A DNA stretch of 64,000 nucleotides from Ancylobacter lacus (GTDB lineage: Bacteria; Pseudomonadota; Alphaproteobacteria; Rhizobiales; Xanthobacteraceae), in NCBI RefSeq assembly GCF_018390635.1, contig NZ_JAHBGE010000051.1, positions 161,319 through 225,318 of the forward strand, in the 5' to 3' direction. Shown here piece after piece: positions 35,860 through 46,640 of the stretch; positions within the stretch are counted from its first letter, which is position 1; every line of letters begins with the position of its first letter. The notes under the pieces are model-generated. The model was given only the letters and a program-made list of their open reading frames with translations, had not been told where the DNA came from and made no database searches. A program made the translations under genes and the position numbers.

Positions 35860-36896
35860 CAGCCACCCGCCCCCGGGGCCAGCCCGGTGAAGTGAAGCAC
35901 GCCCGCCACGACCACGACCATGACCAGCGAGATCGGCAGGAACACCTTCCAGCCCAGCCGCATGAGCTGGTCGTAGCGGTAGCGAGGGACCATCGCCTTG
36001 ACCATGGCGAACATGAAGAACACCAGCAGCACCTTGAGCAGGAACCACACGATGCCCGGCACCCAGGTGAAGGGCGCGATGGGGAACGGCGGCAGCCAGC
36101 CCCCGAGGAACAGGATGGTGGTCATGGCGCACATGGTCATGATCGCCACATACTCGCCCAGCATGAACATCATGTAGGGGGTCGAGCCGTATTCCACCAT
36201 GAAACCGGCCACCAGCTCCGATTCCGCCTCGCCGAGGTCGAACGGAGGCCGGTTCGTCTCGGCGAGCGCCGAGATGAAGAAGATGACGAACATCGGGAAC
36301 AGCGGCAGCCAGTACCAGCCGAACAGGCCGAGTTTGCCGTTCTGCGCCTCGACGATGGCGGAAAGGTTCAGCGACCCCGCGCACATCAGCACCGTGACGA
36401 TGACGAAGCCGATCGACACCTCGTAGGACACCATCTGCGCCGCGGCGCGCAGGGCCGACAGGAAGGGGTACTTCGAGTTCGACGCCCAGCCCGCCATGAT
36501 GACGCCGTAGACGCCGAGCGAGGAGATCGCGAAGACGTAGAGAATGCCGACATTGATGTCGGCCACCACCCAGCCGAGGTTGATCGGGATCACCGCCCAG
36601 CCAGCCAGCGCCAGCAGGCAGGTGATGAAGGGAGCCAGCAGAAACAGGCCCTTGTTGGAGCCGTCCGGGATCACCGGCTCCTTCAGCACGAATTTCAGCA
36701 GGTCGGCGAAGGACTGCAGCAGGCCGAACGGCCCGACCACGTTGGGTCCCCGTCGAAGCTGCACCGCCGCCCAGATCTTCCGGTCGGCGAGCAGCACATA
36801 GGCGACGATGATCAGCAGCCCGACCAGCAGCGCCACGCTCTGGAGCGCGACGAGCAGGACGTGAAGGATCGTGTCGAGCGTCGACGTCTCGGTCAT
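35859..36896 (-). CDS. nuoH: NADH-quinone oxidoreductase subunit H
   Basis: A 345-residue, eight-helix complex I subunit that forms most of the quinone tunnel with NuoB and NuoD. Conserved segments are [39 protein letters not shown], the acidic loop [20 protein letters not shown], and [20 protein letters not shown]. Length and order are normal. It begins 13 bases after nuoG. Confidence 0.97.
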   Translation of the reverse strand: MTETSTLDTILHVLLVALQSVALLVGLLIIVAYVLLADRKIWAAVQLRRGPNVVGPFGLLQSFADLLKFVLKEPVIPDGSNKGLFLLAPFITCLLALAGWAVIPINLGWVVADINVGILYVFAISSLGVYGVIMAGWASNSKYPFLSALRAAAQMVSYEVSIGFVIVTVLMCAGSLNLSAIVEAQNGKLGLFGWYWLPLFPMFVIFFISALAETNRPPFDLGEAESELVAGFMVEYGSTPYMMFMLGEYVAIMTMCAMTTILFLGGWLPPFPIAPFTWVPGIVWFLLKVLLVFFMFAMVKAMVPRYRYDQLMRLGWKVFLPISLVMVVVVAGVLHFTGLAPGAGG

Positions 36897-36909
36897 GGTC
36901 CTCGTGTCC

Positions 36910-38988
36910 TCACTCGGCCGCCGCGGCGAGACGGTTCTGCGCCAGCGCGGCGCATTCCGCCATCACCGCGGAGGCGCGTGCAATCGGGTTGGTCATGTAG
37001 AAGGCGGTGACCGCGGCGCGGAACGGCGCCCGGTCGGTCGCCCCGCCTTGTTGCGCCAGCGCCGCCACAGCGGCCGCGTCGGCCGGCGCGACATGGTCGA
37101 TCCGGGCGAGATGCGGATGCGCCGCATAGAGCGCGGCCCGGAGCTGCGCCAGCGAATCGTAAGGCAGCCGCTGGCCGAGCACATCGGACAGCGCCCGCAG
37201 CACCGCCCAGTCCTCGCGCGCCTCGCCGGGCGGGAAGGCCGCACGGTTGGCGAGCTGGGCCCGGCCCTCGGTGTTCACATAGGTGCCCGACTTTTCGGTA
37301 TAGGCCGCGCCCGGCAGGATGACGTCGGCGCGGTGGGCGCCGCGATCGCCATGGGTGCCGAGATAGACCACGAAGGCGCCCGGAGCGATGTCGACTTCGT
37401 CCGCACCGAGCGCGAACAGCACGTCCAGCCCGCCCGGCGCGATCATGCCGGCGACGTCGAGCCCGCCGGCGCCCGGCACCGCACCGACATCCAGCGCGCC
37501 GACGCGCGCCGCCGCGGTGTGCAGCACCGCGAAGCCGTTCCATGCCTCGTTCACCGCGCCGACCGCCTCGGCGACCCGTGCCGCGAGCGAGAGCACGGCG
37601 GCGCCATCGGGACGGGCCAGAGCCCCCTGCCCCACCAGCACCAGCGGCCGCTCGGCGCCCTTGAGCACATCGGCGAACGCCCCGCCCTCCAGCAGGCCGG
37701 CCAGCGTCTCGGGGCCGGCGCCGAGATAATCGTAGCTGTAGGTGAGGTCGACCGCCTCGCCGATCACGCCGATCGGGAACGCCCCGCGCAGCCAGCGCTT
37801 GCGGATGCGCGCGTTCAGCACCGAGGCCTCGCGGCGCGGATCGGAGCCGATGATCAGCAGCGCATCGGCGGCCTCGATCGCGGCGATCGAGGGATTGAAC
37901 AGATAGGTCGCGCGGCCGAGCGCCGGGTTGAGCGCGGCGCCGTCCTGCCGGCAGTCGATGTTCGCCGAACCGAGCCGGGTGATGAGATCCTTCGCGGCGA
38001 AGGCCTCTTCCACCGAAACGAGGTCGCCGATCAGGGCGCCGATCCGGTTCGCCGGGGTCGCCTTCACCTTGGCGGCGATGGCGGCGAACGCCTCCGGCCA
38101 GCCGGCCGGGCGCAGCTTGCCGTCGACGCGCACATACGGCCGATCCAGCCGCTGGGTCTTGAGGCCGTCCCAGATGTAGCGGGTCTTGTCGGAAATCCAC
38201 TCCTCGTTCACGTCCTCATTGAGACGCGGGAGGATGCGCATCACCTCGCGGCCGCGGGTGTCCACGCGGATGTTGGAGCCCACCGCGTCCATGACGTCGA
38301 CGGACTCGGTCTTCACGAGTTCCCACGGGCGGGCATGATAGGCATAGGGCCGCTGGGTCAGCGCGCCCACGGGGCAAAGATCGACCACATTGCCCTGGAG
38401 TTCGGAGGTCAGCGCCGCCTCGAGATAGGTGGTGATCTCCATGTCCTCGCCACGGCCGATGGCGCCCAGTTCGGCAACGCCCGCAACCTCCGTGGTGAAG
38501 CGGACGCAGCGCGTACACTGGATACAGCGCGTCATCGACGTCTTTACCAGCGGGCCGATATACTTGTCCTCGACCGCGCGCTTGTTCTCGGCGTAGCGCG
38601 AGGTGTCGACGCCATAGGCCATGGCCTGGTCCTGCAGGTCGCACTCGCCGCCCTGATCGCAGATCGGGCAATCCAGCGGGTGGTTGATGAGCAGGAACTC
38701 CATCACCCCTTCGCGCGCCTTCTTCACCATCGGGCTCTTGGTGAGCACGACCGGCGGCTCGCCATTGGGGCCGGGGCGCAGGTCGCGCACGTTCATCGCG
38801 CAGCTCGCCTGCGGCTTGGGCGGGCCGCCCTTCACCTCGACGAGGCACATCCGGCAATTGCCGGCGATGGAGAGCCGCTCGTGGAAGCAGAACCGGGGGA
38901 TTTCGGCGCCGGCCGCCTCGCAGGCCTGGAGCAGCGTGTACTCCGGCGGGACGTCCAGCTCGATATCATCGACGATGATCTTGGCCAT
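36910..38988 (-). CDS. nuoG: NADH-quinone oxidoreductase subunit G
   Basis: A 692-residue iron-sulfur subunit of the NADH-dehydrogenase module. The N-terminus has a [2Fe-2S] ferredoxin domain ([20 protein letters not shown]), a His-Cys motif region around [20 protein letters not shown], and 4Fe-4S ligands in [16 protein letters not shown] and [13 protein letters not shown] molybdopterin-oxidoreductase-like domain without cofactor fills the rest. ATG at 38988 ([20 protein letters not shown]) lies five bases after the nuoF stop; the open frame upstream is nuoF in another frame. Confidence 0.96.
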   Translation of the reverse strand: MAKIIVDDIELDVPPEYTLLQACEAAGAEIPRFCFHERLSIAGNCRMCLVEVKGGPPKPQASCAMNVRDLRPGPNGEPPVVLTKSPMVKKAREGVMEFLLINHPLDCPICDQGGECDLQDQAMAYGVDTSRYAENKRAVEDKYIGPLVKTSMTRCIQCTRCVRFTTEVAGVAELGAIGRGEDMEITTYLEAALTSELQGNVVDLCPVGALTQRPYAYHARPWELVKTESVDVMDAVGSNIRVDTRGREVMRILPRLNEDVNEEWISDKTRYIWDGLKTQRLDRPYVRVDGKLRPAGWPEAFAAIAAKVKATPANRIGALIGDLVSVEEAFAAKDLITRLGSANIDCRQDGAALNPALGRATYLFNPSIAAIEAADALLIIGSDPRREASVLNARIRKRWLRGAFPIGVIGEAVDLTYSYDYLGAGPETLAGLLEGGAFADVLKGAERPLVLVGQGALARPDGAAVLSLAARVAEAVGAVNEAWNGFAVLHTAAARVGALDVGAVPGAGGLDVAGMIAPGGLDVLFALGADEVDIAPGAFVVYLGTHGDRGAHRADVILPGAAYTEKSGTYVNTEGRAQLANRAAFPPGEAREDWAVLRALSDVLGQRLPYDSLAQLRAALYAAHPHLARIDHVAPADAAAVAALAQQGGATDRAPFRAAVTAFYMTNPIARASAVMAECAALAQNRLAAAAE

Positions 38989-38993
38989 GTGTC

Positions 38994-40295
38994 TTACTCC
39001 GCCGCCACCGGCACGGGATCGGGATGCGGGTTGGCCGCATACTGGTCGATGCGCTTCTCGATCTCGGGCCGGAAGTGACGGATCAGGCCCTGGATCGGCC
39101 ACGCCGCCGCATCGCCCAGCGCGCAGATGGTGTGGCCCTCGACCTGGGTCGTGACCTGCAGCAGCAGGTCGATCTCGCGCTTCTGCGCACGACCCTGGAC
39201 CATGCGGTCCATCACCCGCCACATCCAGCCGGTGCCTTCGCGGCACGGCGTGCACTGGCCGCAGCTCTCATGCTTGAAGAAGTAGGAGATGCGGGCGATC
39301 GCCTTCACGATGTCGGTGGACTTGTCCATGACGAGGACACCGGCCGTCCCGAGGCTCGACTTCACCGCGCGGGTGCCGTCGAAGTCCATGATCAGCTCGT
39401 TGCACTGTTCGGCCGGGATGACCGGGCAGGAGGCGCCGCCGGGGATGATCGCCAGCAGGTTGTCCCAGCCGCCGCGCACGCCGCCGCCATGCTTCTCGAT
39501 CAGCTCGCGGAACGGAATGCCCATCGCCTCTTCGACGATGCAGGGCGTGTTCACATGGCCGGAGATGCCGAACAGCTTGGTGCCGACATTGTTGGGCCGG
39601 CCGATGCCGGCGAACCACGCCGGGCCACGGCGCAGGATGGTCGGCGCCACCGCGATCGACTCGACGTTGTTCACCGTGGTCGGGCAGCCATAGAGCCCGA
39701 CATTGGCCGGGAAAGGCGGCTTCAGCCGCGGCTGGCCCTTCTTGCCTTCCAGGCTCTCCAGCAGCGCGGTTTCCTCGCCGCAGATATAGGCCCCGGCGCC
39801 ATGGTGGACGTAGACATCGAAATCCCAACCATGGACGTTGTTCTTGCCGATGAGGCGCGCCTCATAGGCCTGGTCCACCGCCGCCTGCAGGTGCTCGCGC
39901 TCGGTGATGAACTCGCCGCGGACATAGATGTAGGCCGCATGCGCGCCCATGGCGAAGCCGGCGATGAGGCAGCCCTCGACCAGATGATGCGGGTCGTGCC
40001 GCATGATCTCGCGGTCCTTGCAGGTGCCCGGCTCGGATTCGTCGGCGTTGACGACGAGATAATGCGGGCGCCCGTCGGACTTCTTGGGCATGAACGACCA
40101 TTTGAGGCCGGTCGGGAAGCCGGCGCCGCCGCGGCCGCGCAGCCCCGAGGCCTTCATCTGGTCGATGATCCAGTCGCGGCCGGCTTCCAGAATGGTCTTG
40201 GTGCCGTCCCACGAGCCGCGCTTCAGCGCGCCCTGAAGACCCCAGTCGTGGTAGCCGTAGATATTGGTGAAGATGCGATCCTTGTCGGCCAGCAT
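38994..40295 (-). CDS. nuoF: NADH-quinone oxidoreductase subunit F
   Basis: The 433-residue NADH- and FMN-binding subunit of complex I. The NADH-binding [20 protein letters not shown] (about residues 62-81), the FMN-binding [20 protein letters not shown], and the cluster N3 ligands in [20 protein letters not shown] are present. It starts [20 protein letters not shown] as in other alphaproteobacteria. It is 10 bases after nuoE and works with NuoE and NuoG as the electron-input module. Confidence 0.97.
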   Translation of the reverse strand: MLADKDRIFTNIYGYHDWGLQGALKRGSWDGTKTILEAGRDWIIDQMKASGLRGRGGAGFPTGLKWSFMPKKSDGRPHYLVVNADESEPGTCKDREIMRHDPHHLVEGCLIAGFAMGAHAAYIYVRGEFITEREHLQAAVDQAYEARLIGKNNVHGWDFDVYVHHGAGAYICGEETALLESLEGKKGQPRLKPPFPANVGLYGCPTTVNNVESIAVAPTILRRGPAWFAGIGRPNNVGTKLFGISGHVNTPCIVEEAMGIPFRELIEKHGGGVRGGWDNLLAIIPGGASCPVIPAEQCNELIMDFDGTRAVKSSLGTAGVLVMDKSTDIVKAIARISYFFKHESCGQCTPCREGTGWMWRVMDRMVQGRAQKREIDLLLQVTTQVEGHTICALGDAAAWPIQGLIRHFRPEIEKRIDQYAANPHPDPVPVAAE

Positions 40296-40305
40296 GGTTC
40301 GCTCC

Positions 40306-41172
40306 TCAGTTCGGCTTTACCGCGTCGGGCTTGTCGGAGCCCGGCTTGGCCTGACCCGTGGAATCGGCGCTGCCCTGCGCCTTGACGGCTTCGGCCGCCG
40401 GCGGCTTGGCCGGGGCCGGATTCCAACGAGGCGGTGCGGGCGGCGCCGCGGCGGCCGCCGGCTGGGCGGGGGCCGGCTGCGCCTCGCCCGCGCGCGCCGC
40501 CTCGATGGTGGCGCGCGCGGCGGCCAGACCCGCGCCGGTGCCGACCATGGAGCCGTCGAACAGGCTGGGCTCGGTCAAGGCGCGCAGGCCGGTCACCGGC
40601 TCGGAGCTGCGGCGGCCATTCTGCGGGCCGACCTGCGGCTGCTCGCCCTTCTCGAAGGCGTCGATGATCTTCTCGAGGTCCTCGGGCGTGAGGTCCTCAT
40701 AGACATCCTTCCACACCTGGATCATCGGCGCGTTCACGCAGGCGCCGGCGCATTCCACCTCTTCCCACGACAGGTCGCCGCTGGCGGAGAGATGGAACGG
40801 CTCGTCGTGAATGCGGCGCTTGCACACCTTGATCAGGTTTTCCGCGCCCTTGAGCATGCAGGGCGTGGTGCCGCAGACCTGGATGTGCGCCTTGCGGCCG
40901 ACCGGCAGGAGCTGGAACTGGGTGTAGAAGGTGGCGATCTCATAGACCCGGATCGGCGCCATGCCGAGCATGTCGCCGACATAGCGCATGGCCGGCTCCG
41001 ACACCCAGCCGCCCGCCTGCTCCTGCGCGCGCATCAGCAGCGGAATGACCGCGCTGGCCTGACGGCCGGCCGGATATTTGGCGATGGTCTTGTGCGCCCA
41101 GTCCAGATTCTCCGCCGTAAAGGCGAAGCTCTCGGGCTGAAGCTCCTGCGGCGCAAGCCTGCGGACGGACAT
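40306..41172 (-). CDS. nuoE: NADH-quinone oxidoreductase subunit E (C-terminally extended)
   Basis: A 288-residue thioredoxin-like [2Fe-2S] subunit (cluster N1a). Ligands are visible in [16 protein letters not shown] and [15 protein letters not shown]. The core ends near residue 170 ([12 protein letters not shown]). About 115 further residues form a low-complexity Ala/Pro-rich tail (for example [18 protein letters not shown]), well beyond the E. coli protein. Shorter tails of this kind are known in alphaproteobacteria. ATG at 41172 has GAAGGG six bases upstream; a GTG at 41196 is less likely. Confidence 0.95.
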   Translation of the reverse strand: MSVRRLAPQELQPESFAFTAENLDWAHKTIAKYPAGRQASAVIPLLMRAQEQAGGWVSEPAMRYVGDMLGMAPIRVYEIATFYTQFQLLPVGRKAHIQVCGTTPCMLKGAENLIKVCKRRIHDEPFHLSASGDLSWEEVECAGACVNAPMIQVWKDVYEDLTPEDLEKIIDAFEKGEQPQVGPQNGRRSSEPVTGLRALTEPSLFDGSMVGTGAGLAAARATIEAARAGEAQPAPAQPAAAAAPPAPPRWNPAPAKPPAAEAVKAQGSADSTGQAKPGSDKPDAVKPN

Positions 41173-41208
41173 GCCGAACCCTTCCGATCGAACCACCTGG
41201 CACCAGGC

Positions 41209-42405
41209 TCAGCGGTCCACTTCTCCGAAAACGATATCCAGCGACCCGAGGATCGCCGAGATGTCCGCGAGCATGTAGCCGCGGCACAGAAAATCCATCG
41301 ACTGAAGATGGGCGAAGCCGGGCGCCCGGATCTTGCAGCGATACGGCTTGTTGGTGCCGTCGGCGACGAGATACACGCCAAACTCGCCCTTCGGGGCCTC
41401 GACCGCGGCGTAGACCTCGCCGGCCGGCACGTGGAACCCTTCCGTGTAGAGCTTGAAGTGATGGATGAGCGCTTCCATCGAACGCTTCATCTCGCCGCGC
41501 TTGGGCGGCACCACCTTGTTGTCGACCGCGGAGACCGGGCCCGGCTCCTTGAGCAGGCGCTCGCAGCACTGCTGCATGATGCGTGCCGACTGGCGCATCT
41601 CTTCCATGCGGATGCAGTAGCGGTCGTAATTGTCGCAGTTCTTGCCAACCGGAATGTCGAAATCCAGCTCGCTGTAACACTCATAGGGCTGCGCCTTGCG
41701 CAGGTCCCACGCCGCGCCGGAGCCGCGGACCATCACCCCCGAGAACCCCCAGGCGAACGCGTCTTCCAGCGACACGATGCCGATATCGACATTGCGCTGC
41801 TTGAAGATGCGGTTGTCGGTGAGCAGCCCTTCCAGATCGTCGCAGACCTGGAGGAAGTTGGGGATGAAGTCGCGGATGTCCTCGATCAGCTTGACCGGCA
41901 GGTCCTGGTGGACACCGCCCGGTCGGAAATAGGCCGCGTGCATGCGCGAGCCGGAGGCGCGCTCATAGAACACCATGAGCTTCTCGCGCTCCTCGAAGCC
42001 CCAGAGCGGCGGGGTCAGCGCGCCGACGTCCATCGCCTGGGTCGTCACGTTGAGCATGTGCGAGAGGATGCGGCCGATCTCGGAATAGAGCACGCGGATA
42101 AGCTGGCCGCGCTTGGGAACCTCGAGCCCGATCAGGCGTTCGATGCCGAGGCAGAAGGCGTGCTCCTGGTTCATCGGCGCGACGTAGTCGAGCCGGTCGA
42201 AATACGGCACCGCCTGCAGGTAGGTCTTGGTCTCGATCAGCTTTTCGGTGCCGCGGTGAAGCAGGCCGATATGCGGGTCGACCCGTTCGACGATTTCGCC
42301 GTCAAGCTCGAGCACGAGGCGAAGAACGCCGTGCGCGGCCGGGTGCTGCGGACCGAAATTGATCTGGAAGTTACGGACGTTGTCAGCCGATGTCGGAGCG
42401 TTCAT
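41209..42405 (-). CDS. nuoD: NADH-quinone oxidoreductase subunit D
   Basis: A 398-residue subunit of the quinone-reducing module (49-kDa homologue). Conserved segments are [20 protein letters not shown] near the N-terminus, [35 protein letters not shown], and the C-terminal [20 protein letters not shown] followed by DIVFGEVDR. The histidine and tyrosine near the quinone head are in these blocks. Separate nuoC and nuoD genes, not fused, are usual for this group. It lies 10 bases after nuoC. Confidence 0.97.
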   Translation of the reverse strand: MNAPTSADNVRNFQINFGPQHPAAHGVLRLVLELDGEIVERVDPHIGLLHRGTEKLIETKTYLQAVPYFDRLDYVAPMNQEHAFCLGIERLIGLEVPKRGQLIRVLYSEIGRILSHMLNVTTQAMDVGALTPPLWGFEEREKLMVFYERASGSRMHAAYFRPGGVHQDLPVKLIEDIRDFIPNFLQVCDDLEGLLTDNRIFKQRNVDIGIVSLEDAFAWGFSGVMVRGSGAAWDLRKAQPYECYSELDFDIPVGKNCDNYDRYCIRMEEMRQSARIMQQCCERLLKEPGPVSAVDNKVVPPKRGEMKRSMEALIHHFKLYTEGFHVPAGEVYAAVEAPKGEFGVYLVADGTNKPYRCKIRAPGFAHLQSMDFLCRGYMLADISAILGSLDIVFGEVDR

Positions 42406-42415
42406 CGCCTTACCC

Positions 42416-43033
42416 TCACCCGGCCTTCGGGGCGGTTGCCTTCTCGTCGCCGGGGAGCACGTAGTCCGGCCCCTCCCAAGGCGAGAGGAAGTCGAAGTTG
42501 CGGAACTCCTGAGGCAGCTTCACCGGCTCGTAGACTACGCGCTTGCGGGCATCGTCATAGCGGACCTCGACGAAGCCGGTGGTCGGAAAGTCCTTGCGCA
42601 GGGGATAGCCGTCGAAGCCGTAATCCGTGAGCAGCCGGCGCAGCTCGGGATGGCCCGAGAACAGGATGCCGTACATGTCGTAGGCTTCGCGCTCGAACCA
42701 GAGCGCGCCCGGGAAAACCCCGGTGGCTGACGGCACCGGGGTCGTCTCGTCGGTTTCGAGCTTCACGCGGATGCGGGCGTTCAGCGTGGGCGAAAGCAGG
42801 TGGTAGACCACGTCGAAGCGCTTCTCCCGCTTCGGCCAGTCGACACCGCAGATGTCGATGAAGCCGACGAAGCGACAGGACGGGTCGTCGCGCAGGAAGG
42901 TCAGAAGCCGGACGATGTTGTCGCCGCCGGCGCACAGCAGGGTGAGCTCGCCAAAGGCAAGCTCGGAACCCGCCACCGCTTCGGGGAGCGCGTCGAGGAC
43001 GTGCGCGGCAAGCTCTTTCAGTGTCTCTTCCAT
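42416..43033 (-). CDS. nuoC: NADH-quinone oxidoreductase subunit C
   Basis: A 205-residue hydrophilic subunit (30-kDa homologue) of complex I. The signature [20 protein letters not shown], followed by [17 protein letters not shown], identifies it. Earlier blocks are [20 protein letters not shown] and [14 protein letters not shown] at 43033 ([16 protein letters not shown]) is preferred over ATG at 43048 on family grounds. It is 33 bases downstream of nuoB. Confidence 0.95.
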   Translation of the reverse strand: MEETLKELAAHVLDALPEAVAGSELAFGELTLLCAGGDNIVRLLTFLRDDPSCRFVGFIDICGVDWPKREKRFDVVYHLLSPTLNARIRVKLETDETTPVPSATGVFPGALWFEREAYDMYGILFSGHPELRRLLTDYGFDGYPLRKDFPTTGFVEVRYDDARKRVVYEPVKLPQEFRNFDFLSPWEGPDYVLPGDEKATAPKAG

Positions 43034-43066
43034 GTCGCTCTCGCGCATCCCCTCGTCGCCCCGCCC

Positions 43067-43648
43067 TCAGCGCTCGATCGTGCCGGTGCGGCGAATCTTC
43101 TTCTGCAGCAGAAGCACGCCATAGAGCAGCGCCTCCGCCGTGGGCGGACAGCCTGGAATGTAGATGTCCACGGGTACGATGCGGTCGCAGCCGCGGACCA
43201 CCGAGTAGGAATAGTGGTAATAGCCGCCGCCATTGGCGCAGGAGCCCATCGAGATGACGTAGCGCGGCTCCGGCATCTGGTCGTAGACCTTGCGCAGCGC
43301 CGGCGCCATCTTGTTCGTCAGCGTGCCCGCCACGATCATGACGTCGGACTGGCGCGGGGAGGCGCGCGGCGCGAAGCCGAAGCGCTCGACGTCATAGCGC
43401 GGCATCGACACCTGCATCATCTCGACAGCGCAGCAGGCGAGGCCGAACGTCATCCACATCAGCGAGCCGGTACGGGCCCAGTTGATGAGGTCGTCCGTCG
43501 CGGTGACGAGAAAGCCCTTGTCGGCAAGCTCGGCATTCACCTCGACGAAGAACGGGTCGGTGGCACCGACCGGCTTGCCCGTGTTGGGATCGATGATGCC
43601 CTTGGCGGCAGGCGCAACCAGAGGGGCGGACGGCGCGGTCAGTCCCAT
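43067..43648 (-). CDS. nuoB: NADH-quinone oxidoreductase subunit B
   Basis: The 193-residue subunit holding cluster N2, the last electron carrier before quinone. The adjacent cysteines occur in [19 protein letters not shown], the third in [20 protein letters not shown] and the fourth in [16 protein letters not shown]. The N-terminal 40 residues are a poorly conserved leader ([20 protein letters not shown]). The ATG at 43648 lies inside nuoA, overlapping it by ten bases; the open frame farther upstream is nuoA in another frame. Confidence 0.96.
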   Translation of the reverse strand: MGLTAPSAPLVAPAAKGIIDPNTGKPVGATDPFFVEVNAELADKGFLVTATDDLINWARTGSLMWMTFGLACCAVEMMQVSMPRYDVERFGFAPRASPRQSDVMIVAGTLTNKMAPALRKVYDQMPEPRYVISMGSCANGGGYYHYSYSVVRGCDRIVPVDIYIPGCPPTAEALLYGVLLLQKKIRRTGTIER

Positions 43649-44004
43649 TCCAGCGCTCCCTTGTTCCACTCGTAGACGAAGCCGACGGTCAGCACGCCGA
43701 GGAAGACCATCATCGACCAGAAGCCGACATTGCCCAGCTCGCCGAAGGTGATCGCCCACGGAAACAGGAACGCCACTTCGAGATCGAAGATGATGAAGAG
43801 AATGGACACCAGGTAGAACCGGACGTCGAATTTCATGCGAGCGTCGTCGAACGCGTTGAAGCCGCATTCGTAAGCCGACATTTTCTCTGGATCAGGTCGG
43901 CTGAAGGCAAGGAAGAACGGCGAGACGAGGAGCGCCAGGCCGATGATTGCCGAGACGCCGATGAAGACGACAACCGGCAGGTAGTCCTGAAGCAGGCTGC
44001 TCAT
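43639..44004 (-). CDS. nuoA: NADH-quinone oxidoreductase subunit A
   Basis: The 121-residue, three-helix first subunit of the operon. The loop [20 protein letters not shown] carries the conserved cysteine near the quinone site, and the second helix contains [18 protein letters not shown] with its acidic pair. ATG at 44004 gives [16 protein letters not shown]; a GTG at 44022 would add six residues. The promoter of the whole nuo-birA-rnj unit should lie in the 579 bases upstream. Confidence 0.96.
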   Translation of the reverse strand: MSSLLQDYLPVVVFIGVSAIIGLALLVSPFFLAFSRPDPEKMSAYECGFNAFDDARMKFDVRFYLVSILFIIFDLEVAFLFPWAITFGELGNVGFWSMMVFLGVLTVGFVYEWNKGALEWD

Positions 44005-44583
44005 AGCCAGCGAATCTCCCACAGGAGTGCGACGCTCGCTCCGATTTCCGCAGTTGCGAAAAATTCAAAGCACGGCGGCAGGCTTATCGCACCGCCATGG
44101 CCGAAGCAAGCGCATCGAGCTTATGAAAATCGGCCCTGGCATACAGAATTCACAGGACCGCGTGGCCTCTATATGGAGACGCGGCAGAGTGTCGCCAGAG
44201 GGCGTCGGGCGCGATCGGTAAATGGAATATTTTCTCAAGCCCCGCGAACGTCCCCGCACCGGCGCCCGGCGCGGCACGGCCGAGGCATGGGAGCCTCACG
44301 CTTTGATTCCTTGGAGGGCGAGCCCTGCACGAGACGGGCGGCAGCCCCCGCATAACTGCATGACTGTCGCCCTCCCCGACCGGGAAGGGAGGGGCCGGCG
44401 TCCGGCGCCCGATGGAAGGACGGTGACCGGCGTCGGGAGGTCGCCCACCGCTCGCCCGGCAGCCGCGGGTGACGGTTGCCCGGTCAAGCCTCGTTGCAGT
44501 GCAGCAGTTCATTTGGCAAAGTAAGTCGGTTATCGCAACCAGAGGCGCGGCTCTCCCCGTCTGCTCCCGGAACGAACGAACCT
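44005..44583. other. Divergent intergenic region between nuoA and the polysaccharide region
   Basis: These 579 bases hold no convincing gene; the short open frames on both strands have no ribosome site and arginine-rich, non-conserved translations. On the minus strand CTTGCT (44110-44105), 17 bases, and ATAAGC (44087-44082) form a possible nuo promoter. The rest is GC-rich with several small inverted repeats. It marks the border between conserved house-keeping genes and the accessory region. Confidence 0.45.
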
Positions 44584-45477
44584 ATGACCAGCGTCACAAT
44601 CGCTATTCCCACGAAGAATCGCCCACTCAAGCTTCGCAAATGCCTCGATGTCCTCGCGAAGATCCCGGAGATCGACTCCTATGACGTGGTCGTCTGCGAT
44701 TCATCGGACAAGCCGGGGGTGGCGGAGGAGGTTGCCGCGGTCTGTCGCGATTTCCCGTTCGTCCGGACCGCCCCTCACGACGGCAAGAACGTGGCAGCGG
44801 CGCGCAACGCCTGTGCCCGGGCCGCGCGCGGCGATGTGATCGTGAATGTGGACGACGATATCTATCTCCAGCCCGACGCGGTCCGCGAGCTGATCGCCGC
44901 CTATGACTCCTATCAGGGGTGGCGAGTCGTGGCCGGCAGCGTGAAGTGGCAGGACTGGAGCGGGCCGGTAAAGATGCGGCTGATCGGCTATGGACGCGCG
45001 GTCCGCCCGTCCGAGCACCCGGATTTTCTCATCGGCGCCTTCTTCGCCTATCCCCGCTCCCTGGCGCTGGCGAAGCCCTGGAATGAACAGGTGCGGACGT
45101 CGGACGACCGCTTCATGGGCGCGCTCTGGCGCTCCCAGAAGGTGACGCTGGGCTTCGCCCCCAAGGCCCGCGCGGTGCACGACGAGGAGCACAACACCTA
45201 CCGCATCGATCACCAGCAGTCGCACATCTACGTAAACCTGTTCGATGCCGTGATCGCCAACCCCAGCATCGGGCGCGCCTTCTGCTACGAGGTGCTGGGC
45301 TTCATCTGGGGCCTGAAGGCCGCGCGGCGCGAGAAGGGTGGCATCGGCAAATTCGTCACGGCGTGGCGGGTCGGTCATCAGGACCTCTGGCGCGACCGCC
45401 ACGCGCTCTCGCAACTGGTTTCCACCCGCCTGCCTCCTCCCGGGCCGACCCTCGCCAACAGCCAGCCCACCGTCTGA
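44584..45477 (+). CDS. Family 2 glycosyltransferase
   Basis: A 297-residue GT-A fold transferase. The N-terminus VTIAIPTKNRPLKLRKCLDV is the nucleotide-sugar binding strand of GT2 enzymes, and GDVIVNVDDDIYLQPDA (about residues 85-101) contains the DxD-type metal motif. The C-terminal part carries FLIGAFFAYPRSLALAKPWN and an EEHNTYRIDHQQSHIYVNLF segment. No membrane helices are evident, so it should act on the cytoplasmic side on an undecaprenyl-linked acceptor. Donor and acceptor cannot be told from sequence. ATG at 44584 lacks a strong ribosome site. galE follows 97 bases later. Confidence 0.85.
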   Translation: MTSVTIAIPTKNRPLKLRKCLDVLAKIPEIDSYDVVVCDSSDKPGVAEEVAAVCRDFPFVRTAPHDGKNVAAARNACARAARGDVIVNVDDDIYLQPDAVRELIAAYDSYQGWRVVAGSVKWQDWSGPVKMRLIGYGRAVRPSEHPDFLIGAFFAYPRSLALAKPWNEQVRTSDDRFMGALWRSQKVTLGFAPKARAVHDEEHNTYRIDHQQSHIYVNLFDAVIANPSIGRAFCYEVLGFIWGLKAARREKGGIGKFVTAWRVGHQDLWRDRHALSQLVSTRLPPPGPTLANSQPTV

Positions 45478-45574
45478 GGCGGGGGGCATCCGCCCCGACC
45501 GCTGACTCTCAGCCCTTTCAGCCCGCCGATCCGCCACCTGGCACCCGGACGGGGCATTTCATTCAGGATTCGAC

Positions 45575-46564
45575 ATGGCAGTTCTGGTGACCGGCGGCGC
45601 CGGCTATATTGGCAGCCACATGGTGCTCGCCCTGGTGGACGCGGGGTACGACACCGTCGTCCTCGACGACCTGTCCACCGGCTTCGGCTGGCTGGTTCAT
45701 CCCTCCGCCCGCCTCATCCAGGGCGACGTGTCGGACATCGCCCTGGTGCGGCGCGTGATCGAGGAGAACGACATCACCGCCGTTCTCCATTTTGCCGCAC
45801 GCATCGTGGTGCCGGATTCGGTGGCCGACCCGCTCGGCTACTACCTCGCCAACACGGTCAAGTCGCGGGCGCTGATGGAAGCCGTCGTCGCCAGCGGCGT
45901 GCAGAAGTTCATCTTCTCGTCCACTGCCGCCGTCTACGGCATGGTCGGCACCGAGCCTGTCGCCGAAGATGCCCTGCTCTCGCCCATCTCGCCCTATGGC
46001 CGGTCCAAGCTGATGACCGAGTGGATGCTCGCCGACACCGCGGTGGCGCATCCCCTGAGCTATGTCGCGCTGCGCTACTTCAACGTGGCGGGCGCCGATC
46101 CCGACGGGCGGGCCGGCCAGTCCACCAAGGGCGCGACCCATCTGATCAAGGTCGCGGCGGAAACCGCGCTCGGCAAGCGTCCTTTCATGAACGTCTTCGG
46201 CACCGACTACGAAACGCCGGACGGTTCCTGTCTGCGCGACTACATCCATGTGACCGATCTGGCCGCCGCGCACCTCGACGCCCTGCGCTATCTCGAGCGC
46301 GGCGGCACGTCGGGCGTCTTCAACTGCGGCTATGGCCGGGGGTATTCCGTCCTCGAGGTCATCGAGACGGTGAAGCGGGTGTCGGGTGTGGATTTCCCGG
46401 TCCAGATCTCCGAGCGGCGCCCCGGCGACCCCGCCGCCATCGTCGCCCGGGCCGACCGGGTGAGGGCCGAGCTGGGCTGGGCGCCGCGTCTCGACGACCT
46501 GTCGACCATCGTCGATCAGGCTCTGGCCTGGGAGCGGCGGCTGAGCGCGCGCAACCTGATCTGA
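45575..46564 (+). CDS. galE: UDP-glucose 4-epimerase
   Basis: A 329-residue extended SDR that interconverts UDP-glucose and UDP-galactose. The NAD motif is VLVTGGAGYIGSHMVLALVD at the N-terminus. The catalytic SSTAAVYG serine/threonine and YGRSKLMTEW Tyr-Lys pair are intact, followed by LRYFNVAGADPDGRAGQ and a substrate-binding end block. It could also act on UDP-GlcNAc or pentose nucleotides, since GalE specificity is hard to read. The ATG at 45575 has AGGA eight bases upstream. It supplies galactosyl donors for the surface polymer. Confidence 0.92.
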   Translation: MAVLVTGGAGYIGSHMVLALVDAGYDTVVLDDLSTGFGWLVHPSARLIQGDVSDIALVRRVIEENDITAVLHFAARIVVPDSVADPLGYYLANTVKSRALMEAVVASGVQKFIFSSTAAVYGMVGTEPVAEDALLSPISPYGRSKLMTEWMLADTAVAHPLSYVALRYFNVAGADPDGRAGQSTKGATHLIKVAAETALGKRPFMNVFGTDYETPDGSCLRDYIHVTDLAAAHLDALRYLERGGTSGVFNCGYGRGYSVLEVIETVKRVSGVDFPVQISERRPGDPAAIVARADRVRAELGWAPRLDDLSTIVDQALAWERRLSARNLI

Positions 46565-46584
46565 GGGGACGACCGGATCGGCGG

Positions 46585-46617
46585 ACAGCGCGCCCGGCCG
46601 AAAGCCGGGCGAGCTGT
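46585..46617. terminator. Probable terminator hairpin between convergent galE and SGNH gene
   Basis: A two-part stem: ACAGC / GCTGT outer (46585-46589, 46613-46617) and CGCCCGGC / GCCGGGCG inner (46591-46598, 46604-46611), one mismatch between them and a CGAAA loop. No T-tract follows on either strand, but the place between two convergent genes fits a bidirectional stop. Confidence 0.5.
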
Positions 46618-46640
46618 GCCGCGTGGCTATTGCCCCGTTG

